Shown here: positions 1-11,225 of the stretch, piece by piece
Numbering within the stretch: position 1 is the first letter of the stretch
How the letters are laid out: every line of letters starts with the position of its first letter
Assembly: GCA_037367405.1 (NCBI GenBank)
Contig: JAZKJV010003122.1
Location: forward strand, 1 to 64,000
From: Ottelia alismoides
Taxonomy: Eukaryota; Streptophyta; Magnoliopsida; Alismatales; Hydrocharitaceae
Length of the DNA stretch: 64,000 bases
Direction of reading: 5' to 3'
Position numbers and translations under genes: made by a program
The notes under the pieces: generated by a model
What the model was told of the DNA's origin: nothing
The model's input: the letters and a program-made list of their open reading frames with translations, nothing else
The model's database searches: none

Positions 1-2568
1 TGCACAATAAATGGCAGCAAGTGGGGTTGGGAATTTGGGACTTTAATCTCATGAAATAAATTTCTGAAATTTGACATTTTAGATCTGATTTTAATTTTTC
101 TGCTCAATTTACATGAGAAATATATGTATATAGATGAAAGAAATTGAATGTATGTACTGTACTAACATTTTAATTTAAAAGATGAAAGAAATTGAATGCA
201 TGTACTATTCTAAAATATTAATTTAAAAGTTTTGAATTTAAGCTTTGTTTATTTCAAAGATCTGAATTAGAATGAAGTCCTTCAGAATCTGTGAGTTCTT
301 GGATCTTTATTACTTCATCAAAGTTTAAGGTCCTAAAGTTTTTGTTATTTTCTTCCTGAACATGGCGGATTCTGTTGTAATTTTTTTACTGGAACACTGT
401 CGTCAGATATGTGCCAATTGAACGACATTTAGTACTTGTAGATGCAAGCACTGGAATTTCATCATGAATTTGGGATTTAAAAGGGGGGCAATTTTGTCTT
501 TAACGGAAAATTTCAAACAAACATCCGGCTTATTTAAGGGGTTGAAATGAACTGTACCACATTGTTATTATAAACAAAGTACAGGACCCAAATTGATGTA
601 GTCTGCAGTTTGGGGGTAACTTGGCATGAATATGACATGTAATTGCTACAGTTTTTATTCTAAAAAGATGAGAAATTGGTGGTATTTAGCACACAATTAG
701 GTCTAACTTCATAACATTATATTTTGCAATTTTCATGCTTAAAAGATGAGTAATTGGAGGGGTTATACAGGAAATTGGGTCTAAGTTCAGACAACTACTT
801 AACTATAAATTTCATGACTTAAAATTGAAAGATTGGGGGCAATTTGTTATGAAGTTCGACCTAACTTCATACCATTATAGTTACATATTTCATGATTTAA
901 AAGAAGGAAGGATGTTTTGTATATAAGTAATTATAATTTCAGATCAATAAATAGCCACAGAATGTAAGTTTTCGAACTAAGAAATTTAGGTGTTATGAAT
1001 GTATTTAAGCTAAAATTTAGACCTATGAGTAGACTCCGGATTCCATGATTGCTAGAATGAAAAATTAGGATATTTGAATACAATTATGTCTAAGAGGATT
1101 TTATATGGATTTAATTAGGTTACAAATTCATGTTTTGAAAAATGAAAAGAGTGGGGTAATTTCGCATAGAATTGAACTTATCCAGATCTAATGAGTAACT
1201 CTAGCTCTCATGATTTAAAGATGAGAAGATTTGGGAAATCTTGCATCAATCTGAACATAGATCCATATCCAATGAACATCTTCTAATCTCGTGACCTTAT
1301 TGACGAGATTTGAAAACCAATATTAGAATATTAATACTCTTCTCTTATGAAGTCAACGAATGATTTTTTAAGATCATTATGAATAGTAATCCTCAACTAA
1401 TTGATCCTTGAATATAATCTTCTATTTATATATATCACTAAAGATAAGTTGTGACAAATACCAAGATCTGTAAGTCAACGATAAAAGAGGTTGAGAAAGG
1501 ATTGAGTAGACAAATAAGTGAAATTGATGGTGAATCAGCGATATCAGTTAATTGTGATTGTCACGGTGACCCTTATACCTGACTGTACGAGGGCACGATG
1601 ACCCTCAGCTGTGCAGGAGATAGGAAGCTCAATTAAGGCAACATTCGTCTAGTACGTGGGTCTAGGATCTCAGTCCTTTTATGATTTTTTTGCGAGCTCA
1701 CAGTGTTTTTATGCTTCGTTGGATCCAGGTTTTTGGCCAGTTCCGCTGACCCTGTTTTAGTAGGGTACCTAGGCAGGAGGACCCTTGGTTTTTTTTTGTT
1801 TTCGAGCTCTTTTTGCCCGTACCGATAGAGCTGATTTTTAGAGTTACTTAGTCCGGAGAGTCTCTCACCCGTCTCTGGAGCATAGTTCAAGAGTGTGTCT
1901 AACCCTCTCATGGACCGCACTTCCACTGGGAGGACGAGATGGAAGAGTCTCTTAGGAGGCTTCCTTACCGCTTGAGTTTTGGTTATTGTTCCGCTAGTAG
2001 GTCTTGACAAAGAAAAGACCATTGTCAGTTGGAGTTGATGTTGGTTACAATTGAGTTTGGTACTGTACTTGAGGTTGTTTACAGTTCTGTCAATTTTGGC
2101 GATGAAAAGATTGTGAGACAAAAAATCATCAATCATCGACATTTAATCAAAATTTATAAATACTACTATGGATGTTAGGAGAAGCTAGAGGACGTGTTGG
2201 GAACTTAGTTAGGATGCATTATAGTCCACCGCATGCCTACAGAGGCACCCCAACTCTAAGGTATTCTCCACACCTTAGAGTTATAGCGTGAGGTCACACT
2301 TAGATCAAGACCTCAAACAATCCACTAAGCCTGAGAAATTAGACAAAAATAAAGATCATATCAGAGGTTCATCATCTTCGATACCAAGATCCATCAACAT
2401 GAATTATAAATAATAAAAAGGCGACAATCAAAATATAGATCATATAATAAAAATGTGAAATATTAGGAACATGTAGTTAAGGTATGATGAGTAAGAAAAG
2501 GAATGCATATACATAACAACTTGAAAACCAACTTTCCACGCAAGTAGTTATTAAATTTACATGACAAT
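1..2568 (+). repeat. LTR-F, left part: diverged Gypsy-1-type long terminal repeat
   Basis: No gene is present. From about 1540 to 2340 the sequence matches the Gypsy-1 LTR block by block: a 'gagggc.cg.tgaccctca' segment near 1590 (20560 in Gypsy-1), 'gggtctagga' near 1660, 'ttccgctgaccc' near 1740, and 'gggaacttagttaggatgca' near 2200 (21562 in Gypsy-1). Bases 1-1500 are AT-rich with no clear match and are probably a more diverged part of the same LTR. By position within the 4.2-kb Gypsy-1 LTR, LTR-F should begin roughly 800 bp left of the window. LINE-1a interrupts it, and bases 2553-2568 are the left copy of that insertion's target duplication. Confidence 0.75.
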
Positions 2569-2577
2569 TGAAGAGGG

Positions 2578-4079
2578 ATGGAGAGTGCGAGTGCGAGTGT
2601 GAAGGCGAGTGCGAGTGCGAAGGGGAAGGCGGTGTTCCAGGGGGGGAAGGAGGAGAAGAGGGCGGTCAACGGCGATGAGGGCCCTCAAGAGGGTGGTGGC
2701 GGGGAGTGGTCGAAGGTGTCCCACAAGAAGCCCGACCGGAGGTGTTTTCCTTGCGGGGTCAGGGGGCATGTGGCCTCGTTTTGTCCATCTCCCCCAAGGT
2801 GCTTCTCATGCGGGAGAACGGGCCATCGCCAGGCAACCTGCATGGCGTTTCGTGGGCATGTTCGTACGTCTACTCCAGTATTAAATCTTGGGGGTCGCGA
2901 TGGCCGGGGCATCGTGCACGCTGCTGTGGTTACGCGGGGTGGTCCTTCTTTCGCGGAGGTGGTGGGGAACATGGGTGTGGGTGCAACTTCTTCGAAGCAT
3001 GCAACTTCTTCGAAGCATGCAAGTGGTTCTGGAGCTCTGGTAGAGGGCGGTCGACCAACAGCTGCGGGAGGAAAAGGGGCGGGCGATCGGGGTTCAAGCT
3101 GCATGCGCTCATCGGTTTTGCTGTGAGGGGCGTTATCGATTTGGATGTGGTTCGATCCATCTACGTGGGTTCTTGGGCCCGTGTTTCGCGGGAGATGTGG
3201 TGAAGTTGGATGCTACGAGGTGCTGCATTGAGGTCTATCGGCTGACCAGAGAGATCGGCTGCTTCTCAATGGAGATGTCGCCAACATATGCAGGAGGCTA
3301 TTTCGGTTTGCGGATGGTGCCTGCTCGGAGTTGGAGGTGTGCGTGGCTAGGGTGAAGGGTGTTCCTTTCCTGTCGCGCTCGCTGGGTTGCTTGAGGAAGG
3401 CCCTACAGCGGTGGGGCACGGTCCGGGCTGTGCTTGATGATGGGCTCTGTCCTGGGACGTCTGTGGAGGACACGAGGATCCTGTTCGAGTGTACGAAGAG
3501 CTTCCTCGACAAAATTGGAGGGAGAAGCACGTTTACGGATTTGGAGGTTGGCTGCTCTTCTTTCAAGGTCGAGCTGTTGGTGGAAGAACCTCCGCCTCCT
3601 CCGGAGAAGCAGCGGCAGGAGTCCGGTGGAGGGTCCGGGGACGCTTCGGATACCGCGATGGCGGTTGGGTTTCCAAGGGGATCCCTCGGCGATGCGGCGC
3701 TTTCTCTCCCACGCACGCGACGCTTCGTTAACTCCTCCTCAACTCTGTTCCTGCCGCCTAACTTATTCTTTTTGCATGGTGACGTGGGTGACGTTTTCTT
3801 GGGCAGTCGCCGAATGTGATGGAGCCTATTGTGGAGGTGGACCATAGGGTCCGGGTGGTTCAGTCGGGCTTCTTCACGGATCCGGTTACGGTATCTTTTT
3901 CTGATGCGGATCCGATGGGCTTTCGAGGTTCGAATGGCGGTCGGGCGTATCCGGATCGCGTGTCGCCAGCTCCGTTTGCGCCGCTTGCTTCCTCTTCGAC
4001 ATGGTTTTTTCCATCTTGGGAGCTTCATGGCGCAAGGGGATGCTTCGAAGGTGGGTGCTTTTTCTCTGTTCTCTCATGA
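2578..4079 (+). pseudogene. LINE-1a ORF1 (zinc-knuckle RNA-binding protein), degraded
   Basis: The ATG at 2578 lies ten bases inside the 5' boundary of the element and opens 182 codons rich in Ser, Ala and Lys. Two retroviral-type CCHC knuckles (C-x2-C-x4-H-x4-C) sit at about residues 56-69 and 75-88. A tandem in-frame duplication of 18 bp (2983-3018) adds a second ATSSKH. After the stop at 3124-3126 coding resumes in shifted frames, notably 3331-3819 and 3816-4079, which include a Pro/Glu-rich stretch. In plant LINEs ORF1 binds element RNA in the ribonucleoprotein. The C-terminal part is assigned only from its place between the knuckles and the endonuclease. Confidence 0.7.
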
Positions 4080-4363
4080 CATGGAAGCGGGGAATGTTCG
4101 AGCTCGGCTTCAGGGGTAGTCTCAGCGTCCTCCACATCGGATTCAAGTGACCCCGTCCGGGGTGTTGCGGATGGCTCCATTTTGGAGCCGCCCGCCCTTC
4201 TGTGCGGCGAAGGGATGAGCGACAGGAGGACCGGGAAGAGGTACAGAAGGCGGAATAAGTCCAGGTCGTCGAGATCGGAAATTGAGCCATGCCTGCCGTT
4301 GAAGCTGCTCGTAGCGGAGACCGTGGGGGTGACCAGAGTTCATGGGAGTTCCAAAGTTTCCAG

Positions 4364-5090
4364 ATGAAAGTGCTCTCTTGGAATGTTCGAGGACTTGGCG
4401 ACCTGGATAAACGGAGGGTTGTGGGATCAAGGTGCATTGAATGGGGATGCGACATCGTTATGCTTCAGGAGACAAAGTTGCAGTCTATGGCGGATGGCGT
4501 TTGGAGGTCCTTTGGGGCGGGGGCTTTGGACCAGGTCTATGCTTCCGACGCGGTGGGATACTGGGGGGGATGTTGGTGGCGTGGAGGTTCGCGGTCTTCT
4601 CCCTCGATTCGGTGATTCGTGGACGGCACATGCTGACGGTGTTTCTGGTATGTTCCACTTCCTCCCTTTGGATGGCGGTGTCTTGCGTCTAGGGCCCTTG
4701 CTGTAATTTGGTTCGGGGGAGCTGTGGGACGATCTTCGGGAGGTTGGTAGATCTGCGGCTGGAGTCCCTTGGCTCATCGGGGGGACTTCAACGTCACTCT
4801 TCTTTCTTCGGACAAGCCTGGGGGCGGGGGGGGCCAGGACCCGGGCTTGCTTGACTTCGCGGACGCTGTGGACTCCTTGGGCCTGGAGGTCATGGATGCG
4901 GGTGACACCGCGTATACGTGGAGGAGTTCCAACTCGAGGTCACGCCTTGACCGGTTCCTGGCTTCGAACAAGCTATTGGAGGCTTTTGCTTTGGCGTTGG
5001 TGGCGGCCAAGCACGGGTGAGTTTGGATCACAATCCTATTTTGTGGTGCTCGGGGGAGGTTCCTCTGCAGAGGGGGATGTTTAGATACAA
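4364..5090 (+). pseudogene. LINE-1a ORF2 N-terminus: APE-type endonuclease, frameshifted
   Basis: This is the endonuclease that nicks target DNA to prime reverse transcription. The start has the family signature KVLSWNVRGLG (first metal-binding Asn), followed by MLQETK (catalytic Glu). The motif GGDFN and the later TWR...SRLDRFL segment appear after a frame change (about 4769-5020). The final DHNPI motif lies near 5027-5041 in a further shifted frame. At least three frame changes break the domain. Order and spacing are those of plant L1 endonucleases. Confidence 0.85.
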
Positions 5091-5102
5091 AAATGCTGGC
5101 TG

Positions 5103-5891
5103 TTGGAGAGCAATTTCAGGGAGTTGGTGACGTCACATTGGTCGGAGGTGGCCGCTTCGGGCTCCGCTGCATCTCGCTTTGTGCAAAAATTATCGTCGCT
5201 GCGGGTTCGGCTGTCGGCGTTCAAGAGGGAGTCGAGGGCGGCCAGGAGCGCTTCCAGGAGGGACGCGGAGGAGACTATCCGTTCTCTTGACGCGATTGGT
5301 GACCAAAGGGATCTCACGGTGGAGGAGCTGGCCGACCGTGTTGCGGCTCAGGTGAAGGTTGCTCTGGAGGATAATAAGCGCGTGACGGAGTGGAGGCAGC
5401 GGTCGAGAAGCGTTTGGCTTCGGGAAGGGGACGCGAATACTTCTTACTTTCACCGTCTTGCTAATGGGAGACGCAGGACAAATGCATTGCAGTCCATCAC
5501 CATTGGTGGGCATCGTGTGGATTGAATAGGGAGATGGGGAGGGTTATAGCGTCCCACTTCAAGAATGTGTATACTTCATCTATTTCCGAGGTTGTGGAGG
5601 TGGATGGACGTGACACGCGTACGGTGGCGGGCTCGCACGTTGACATGCTCGCTCGTGATGTCACTTTGGAGGAGCTCAAGGATGCGGTTTGGGAGTTAAA
5701 TGCCGATGCGGCGCCTGGCCCTGATGGGTTCCCGGTGGCGTTCTACCTGGATTTTTGGGATCTACTCGGCCTGCAGGGGAACGCTGGCTTCGACAGGATC
5801 AACCGTGCACTAATCATTTTATTGCCCAAGTCGTCGGCGTCGGAGGACATCGACGACTTTCGCCCTATTGCGGTCTCCAACACTATTTATC
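5103..5891 (+). pseudogene. LINE-1a ORF2: linker and N-terminal reverse transcriptase
   Basis: Frame 5103-5525 encodes the conserved linker ending in a WLREGDANTSYFH motif, which plant LINEs carry just before the RT. Frame 5522-5891 continues with PGPDGFPVAF and the RT fingers motif FRPIAVSN. Compared with LINE-1b, about ten residues are missing between the FWDL.G segment and the GFDRINRAL segment. The frame then runs into the poly(T) end of LINE-1b at 5892. The rest of the RT resumes near 8901. Confidence 0.88.
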
Positions 5892-6028
5892 TTTTTTTTT
5901 TTGAAAGCTACAAGGTAGGGGGAAGCACTCGGAGGTGCCCGCCCCATCAAAATAAAATTAAAACAAAACCAGTAGATAGGTTACAAAGCACCGATTACCA
6001 CCCAAAAAACAAAAAGAACACAAGCGGC

Positions 6029-7358
6029 TTAACGCAACAACCACTCGTCCACTAGCCTCCTTGTATAGCACTGCACATTTTCTTTGTAAAACCTCTGTCC
6101 CGTGAACACCAAATCATTTCTGCTACGCCAAATCGCCCACAGAATAGCCATCGGGTGAAGCCGTTCTCTTCTCGACCTCGTCCTATTTTCAAACATCGCA
6201 TTCAAGAAAGCAAGGAAGTCGTCGGACCGGCCACCACAGAATCCCCGCATCTAGCCATATCTGCGATACCACAGGGCATGTAAAAAATAGATGGCCCACC
6301 GATTTGATAGCGTTGTCACAAATTAAGCACTTATCGGAAATGATGCCCAGGAGTTTCACGCACCGATCACGCGTCATCAGTCCTTGCGCCTCAGAAGCCA
6401 CAGGAAAATCCCCACACGCTCCGGAAGATTGAGGCCCCAAATAAATAGAACAGTCCCTGTTCAGGACCTCCGACGCCGCCGCCGGCGGCCTAGATATGGC
6501 CCCGTACGCGCTCCTAACCGAGAAACAGCCCTCCTTCCAGAGCCAGTGATCTCTACCCCCACCGGGGCACCCACATTCCCCACAGCGTCCGGCAACACCA
6601 ACAACTCCTCAAAGCGTCGGTCAGAGAAGATGGGGGAGAACGAGGGCCACCAAGAACCATCAACCCAGCACTCCTCCACCGAACAATGTTTATTTTCCGC
6701 CAGCGCGAATAACCTCGGAAAGCGAGAGCAAAGAGGACCCGCTCCCGACCAGTCGTCGGCCCAGAAAGCAAAAGAGTCCCCCCCTACCAAGCACCGGTCT
6801 GAAGAGGTTGAGATTCCTGACGAACGTCTGCACCACACCCCTCCAGAAAGGCGTCATAGCCACCATGTTGGGCCCCTGCAACCGGGGCGCGCCCATCACC
6901 CCATATATGCTCCGAAGCACCAAGCAAACCAAGTCATCACCTGGACCCCATACCCTACTCGCCCACTTAAGCAACAGTACCTCATTCATCTGCTGAAGAG
7001 ATCTCACCCCCAAACCTCCCCAAATCTTCTTCCGAGTGACATCCTCCCAGCCAACAAGATGGACCCCCGCACGCCCAGTAGAGGTATTTCCCCACAGGAA
7101 AGCGCGCATCTTCCTCTCAAGTCTCTCCAGAATCCCCTTTGGGAGCTTGCGGCACGAAAGAAAATAAATAGGAATGGACGACAATACTGCCTTGACCAGA
7201 ACCAACCTACCACCCCTCGAAAGGAGCGAGACCTTCCAACCCGCCAGCCTCAAATCCACCTTCTCCACCACCCTCAACCAATCACCTAACCTCGCCCTCC
7301 CCAGACCCAGAGGTATGCCGCGATAGTCCAGAGGGAGGGGGGCATGCACCGAAGCCAA
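6029..7358 (-). pseudogene. LINE-1b C-terminal region (post-RT and zf-RVT), frameshifted
   Basis: Three overlapping frames carry the C-terminal half. 7358-6690 has the LPLDYRGIPLG and SRGGRLVLVKAVL motifs that follow the RT palm. 6838-6461 continues the connection region. 6440-6189 and 6250-6029 carry the zf-RVT motif (C-x2-C in LICDNA, then GHLFFTCP) and the terminal LWAIWRSRNDLVF motif. Each transition is a frameshift. In plant LINEs this zinc-binding tail follows the RT; its exact role is not established. The 3' untranslated region runs from 6028 to the poly(T) at 5892. Confidence 0.85.
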
Positions 7359-8515
7359 GTGGCCAAATCGTCAGCAAGGCATTCCGCCTGCCCAAAAGGG
7401 ATAAAAGAGGACTTACAGTCATTTTTCATTAACCCAGAGAGCTCCGAGAAGACCTCTAGAGCCGTGGCCATGGCCCTGGCCTCCTCGACCCCTCCCTCCA
7501 TGAGGAAAAGAGTATCGTCCGCGTATTGCAAGATCGGCACCTGAACCTCACCCCTCGAGAAGCCGCTACATAGGCCATGGCCGACCATGCCCTTCGCCAT
7601 GTCCCCCAGCACATCAGCCGCAATGATGAAAAGTAGAGGAGCGAGGGGGCACCCTTGCCGCACCCCCCTACGGGGCTGAATCCACCCCCCTTCCGGCCTG
7701 CCATTGATCAACACCGAGAAAGATGCCGTGGTGATACACCGCCGCATCCAAGAAATCCACCGCTCCGGGAAGCAAAGTCTCCTCAACACGGACCACAGGA
7801 TTTTCCAATCAAGGCTATCATAAGCCTTGGCAAAGTCTACTTTCCATAAAATACCACTCGTGCCCCTCCTCCTCCAATCGGCAATGATCTCAGAAGCAAT
7901 CGTCGTGCAATCAGAGATCTGACGGCCCGGAATGAACGCGGATTGTGCTGGGGAAATCAAGCTACCGAGGATGCCAACCAACCTCTCTGCCAAAACCTTG
8001 GCCGTGATCAGATATATGGCGTTAGAGACAGCGATAGGGCGATAGTCATCGATGGAAGTCGGCGGCGAACGTTTTGAAAGCAGAACAATAAGCGCCCTAT
8101 TGATACGGTCAAAACCCCTATTCCCATTGCAGAATTCCCGAACCACATCAAGTACCTCTTGACCAATAAGGTCCCAGAAATCCTTGTAGAAAGAAATCGG
8201 GAACCCATCGGGGCCAGGCACAGCGTCGCCGTTAAGGTCCCACACGGCGTCCCTGAGCTCCTCCAGAGTGTCGTCACAAACCAGCGCCTCGCAAGCAGAC
8301 GCCTCCACCAACCTACAACCACGGCCTAACCATCTCCACCGCCGAGAGATGACATCAACGGATACAGCCCTGAAATGATTCGTAATAGCCAAGCCCATGC
8401 TTTTATTCCCCTCCACTGTGACCCCACCAATAGTAATTGAACTCAAGACATTGGCCCTGCACCTCCCACTTGCAATATGGTGAAAGTACGCCGTATTCGT
8501 GTCCCTCTCCTTCAA
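7286..8515 (-). pseudogene. LINE-1b reverse transcriptase core
   Basis: An open 409-codon stretch spans the fingers and palm: PGPDGFPISF near residues 98-107, DDYRPIAVSN near 150, QSAFIPGRQ near 193, KVDFAKAYDSLDW near 225, GVRQGCPLAPLLF near 284, and the catalytic motif YADDTLF near 335. The catalytic Asp pair is intact. The frame is lost near 7330, in a run of G residues on the opposite strand, and the protein continues in another frame to the left. There is no start context: the reading continues the truncated linker region seen at 8676-8900. This is the longest intact RT core in the window outside Gypsy-1. Confidence 0.88.
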
Positions 8516-8900
8516 CCAGGAGCTTCTCGACCGCTACCTCCATTCAGCCACACGCTTCTTATCCTCCATTGTAACCGCCTTCTGAGCCTTCAACCACGAC
8601 TCCAGCTCAGCCGGAACGAGCGACCTCACATCCTCAATCGCGTCCAGGTCCCTAATGATGTCCTCAGCGGCCCATCTAGCCACGCATCTCGCAGCCCTCG
8701 TATCCCTTTTGAAACACGCAAGCCTTTTTCCTCAAAGATTCAAGCTTTTGAACAAATTTTGTCGTGGCAGATCCCGAGGGCTTCGTTTCAGCCCAGTGCA
8801 CCGCAACAAGCTCCCTGAAACCGTCCTCAAGAAACCAGCAATTCTCGTATCTAAAAAGCCCCCATGCTCCGGGCTGGCCCCAGAGCAAAAAATCAGTATT

Positions 8901-10171
8901 CGCCTGGGCAGCATTCTTGACAGCGTTATCTCCCCGATGCAATCAGCTTTCATTCCTAGGAGAGATTTCTGATTGTCTCACGCTTGCATCGGAGATCATT
9001 GCGGATTGGAAGAGGAGGGGCGTAAGTGGTGTCCTTTGGAAGGTGGACTTTAAGAAGGCTTACGACAACCTTGATTGGAGATTTCTCTGGTCGGTGCTTC
9101 GGAGGAAGGGTTTCCCGGAGTTGTGGATCTCTTGGATGAGGTGGTGCGTCACCACTGCATCCTTCTCTTGTATGGTGAATGGCCGCATGGAGGGGGGGTT
9201 GGTTCAGCCTCGGAGGGGGGTACGCCAGGGGCAAGGCCTTAAATGTCGGTTTCGGTCACCATTTCGGTATCGACCAAAACAGAATTTCGATGGAATTTCG
9301 GTGGAATTTCGACCGAAATTTCGGTCATTTCGGTCATTTCTTGTACTACTACACCCATATTTCGGTCATTTCGGTCATTTCGATCGAATTTCCATTTCGA
9401 CTAGATATCGATATTCGACAGAAATTCGACCGAATTTCGCTGAAATTTGATGCCATGGCCAGGGGTGCCCTCTGGCACCCATGCTCTTTATCCTGGCGGC
9501 TGATGTTTTATCCGATTTTGCGACTTGTGTGGTCGGTGGCGGCATATCGAGGGGATACTCCAGGGGGTGTGATGGTACCTATCTTACAATACGCGGATGA
9601 TACGTTGTTCTTTATTGAGGGGGGGCTTGATGAGGCGAGGGGTATGGCCTTGGCTCTGGAGATCTTTGGCGAGTTGTCCGGGTTGTTCAAGAACGATTGC
9701 AAGTCCAAGTTCGTTCTCTTCGGCCTTGCAGCTCAAAGCAGTGGCGAGTTTGCGGTGGCCTTGGGGTCGACCTGCTCCTCTTTGCCGTTGGACTACCTGG
9801 GGATGCCTTTGTGCATGGGGAGGACGCGGCTGAGGGATTGGCTGAGGGTGGTGGAGAAGGTGGAGGCGAGATTGGCTGGCTGGAAGTCCACGATTCTCTC
9901 GAGAGGTGGCAGGCTGGTCCTGCTGAAGGCGGTCCTTTCGTCTATTTCGGTTTATTTTCTATCCAACCGAAGGAGGCCTAAGGGGATCAGGGCTAGGCTG
10001 GAGAAACGTATGCGGCCGTTCTTGTGGGGGAAGCAGGGGGGAGGGTCAAGGGGGATCCACTCGGTGGGGTGGGAGGCTATTACTTGCAGAAAGGATCAGG
10101 GTGGGCTGGGGGTGAGATCCATCAAGGATATGAACGACGCCTTGTTGCTTAAGTGGGCGAGCAGGCTGTAG
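8901..10171 (+). pseudogene. LINE-1a reverse transcriptase core, split by MITE-1
   Basis: After LINE-1b the frame resumes with SVISPMQSAF, KVDFKKAYDNLDW and RRGVRQG, then is cut at 9231 by MITE-1. It resumes at 9466 within the motif that normally follows RQG. The catalytic YADDTLF lies at about 9589-9609. The segments SLPLDYLGMPL and SRGGRLVLLKAVL follow. A stop at 10169-10171 ends the frame. Apart from MITE-1 the region also contains a frame change between 9466 and 9590. Confidence 0.88.
9232..9457. mobile_element. MITE-1, 226-bp hAT-like non-autonomous element in LINE-1a
   Basis: It has an 8-bp target duplication GCCAGGGG (9224-9231 and 9458-9465), which is the hAT length. The termini are imperfect inverted repeats (CAAGGCCTTAAAT; inverted right end CATGGCATCAAAT, 10 of 13 identical). 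The left end fits the hAT terminal pattern YARNG. The interior repeats 'tttcggtcatttcggtc' and its complement several times, typical of sub-terminal transposase-binding repeats. A second copy is at 33003-33213. There is no coding capacity. Confidence 0.85.
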
Positions 10172-10214
10172 GGGCCGGGGGAGGATCTGTACAGTACTGT
10201 GGTGTGGAGGATCT

Positions 10215-10991
10215 ATGACGTGGGGAAGGTCTTGCTATCGCAGGTCTCCCGTGTGGCCTCTCCCACCCCTTTCTGGAGGGGGGTCGTGGACGTGTTCTAG
10301 AAGAATTCCATGCTTTTCAGGCCGGTCCTTGGTGGGGGAGAGTCTTTCTCCTTTTGGACGGATGAGTGGGCGGGGGAGGGGGGCGATGTGCTCTCGCTTC
10401 CCGTGGCTCTTTGCTTTGGTTGAGGATAAGTCGTGCACGGTGGCGGCCTGCTGGAGTGATGGGAATTGGTGCCCCAGCTTTGCCGCGAATTTCTCTGATC
10501 GGAGGTTGGAGGAGTTCTTGGCTTTGCTCTATGCTGTGAGGGAGGTGGGACGCCCTCCGGGGGGGCGTGACCATTGGTGTTGGCGGGAGGCCCCGTTCTC
10601 GGTTAAGAAGGTTTTTGGGGCTATTTCTCGCCCGCCGCCGTCGCTGTCGGAGGCTGCTGTCCGGGATTGTACTTTTATGCGGGCTCTCAGGCTCCCCGAG
10701 AGGGTTGGCTTCTTCTTGTGGCTGCTCAGGAGGCAGAGGCTCATGACGAGGGATCGGTGTGCTAGGCTTTTAGGTGGCATCTACGATAGGTGCATGCTTT
10801 GCAATGCGGCGATTGAATCCGCGGAGCACGTCTTCTTCTGGTGCCCCAGGATGTTGCAGGTGTGGCAGGGGGCTGGGGTGGAATGGTGCAACACGAGCGA
10901 TCTCCCGACTTTCTGGATCTCGCTTCAGGCAAATAAGGGGAGGCCGGTGAGGGAGGTGCTTTATCCTATCGTCATTCTGTGGGTGATTTGA
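10215..10991 (+). pseudogene. LINE-1a C-terminal region with zf-RVT domain
   Basis: The 258-codon frame carries the post-RT connection region and the zf-RVT zinc-binding motif (C-x2-C in CMLCNA, then EHVFFWCP), followed by a YPIVILWVI segment and a stop. In LINE-1b the same place reads LWAIWRSRN, so the stop at 10989-10991 probably truncates the last about 30 residues. The 3' untranslated region follows to 11209. It is separated from the preceding RT frame by one stop and a frame change at 10172-10214. Confidence 0.85.
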
Positions 10992-11225
10992 CGGGGTAGG
11001 AATGATTTACTGTTCTCGGGCCAAAGATTCTATCGGGAGAATGTGACGATTTTTGCCAAAAACCTGGTGGTGGATTGGGCGTTGTATGGGCTTTGTTTTA
11101 TCGGGGCGTGGCTGTTTTCTTTCACTTTCTTTACTCCTTCTCCTATTAAATAAAATTTTTGGGGTGTGCACCTACGAGTGTCTCGCTCCTGATTCTGGAT
11201 TTCAAATTAAAATTTACATGACAAT

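Larger units (their letters stand above)
5892..8900 (-). mobile_element. LINE-1b, 5'-truncated LINE inserted antisense into LINE-1a
   Basis: An 11-base poly(T) at 5892-5902 is the poly(A) tail of a minus-strand LINE. Going leftward from about 8900 the minus strand encodes the end of the endonuclease/linker region, RT, and zf-RVT, so the copy is about 3.0 kb and lacks ORF1 and most of the endonuclease. Its RT is closely similar to that of LINE-1a (shared RINRAL, QSAFIPGRQ-like and GGLGVRS motifs), so both belong to one family. I see no convincing target-site duplication, and about 25-30 bp of LINE-1a appear to be missing at the junction. Confidence 0.88.
2569..11209 (+). mobile_element. LINE-1a, nearly full-length L1-type non-LTR retrotransposon, broken by two insertions
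   Basis: It is bounded by a perfect 16-bp target-site duplication (2553-2568 and 11210-11225, aaatttacatgacaat). It carries an ORF1 with two CCHC zinc knuckles, then an APE-type endonuclease, reverse transcriptase and a C-terminal zf-RVT domain. An AATAAA-like signal lies near 11148, but the 3' end has no clear poly(A) tail, only an A-rich junction with the duplication. LINE-1b (antisense) and MITE-1 interrupt the RT. Without these insertions the element would be about 5.4 kb. Its GC-rich coding sequence contrasts with the AT-rich LTR around it. Frameshifts and stops make it non-functional. Confidence 0.93.

Noticed and set aside
3213..4028. 271-codon minus-strand open frame over LINE-1a ORF1
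   Set aside because: Shadow of GC-rich LINE coding sequence, Arg/Ser/Pro-rich with no recognisable domain.
6384..7289. 301-codon plus-strand open frame
   Set aside because: It is antisense to the LINE-1b ORF2 coding region in GC-rich DNA; it has no motif and is a shadow frame.
9232..9457. Repeated TTTCGGTC words read as a satellite array
   Set aside because: The words are bounded by terminal inverted repeats and an 8-bp target duplication, so a MITE explains them better.
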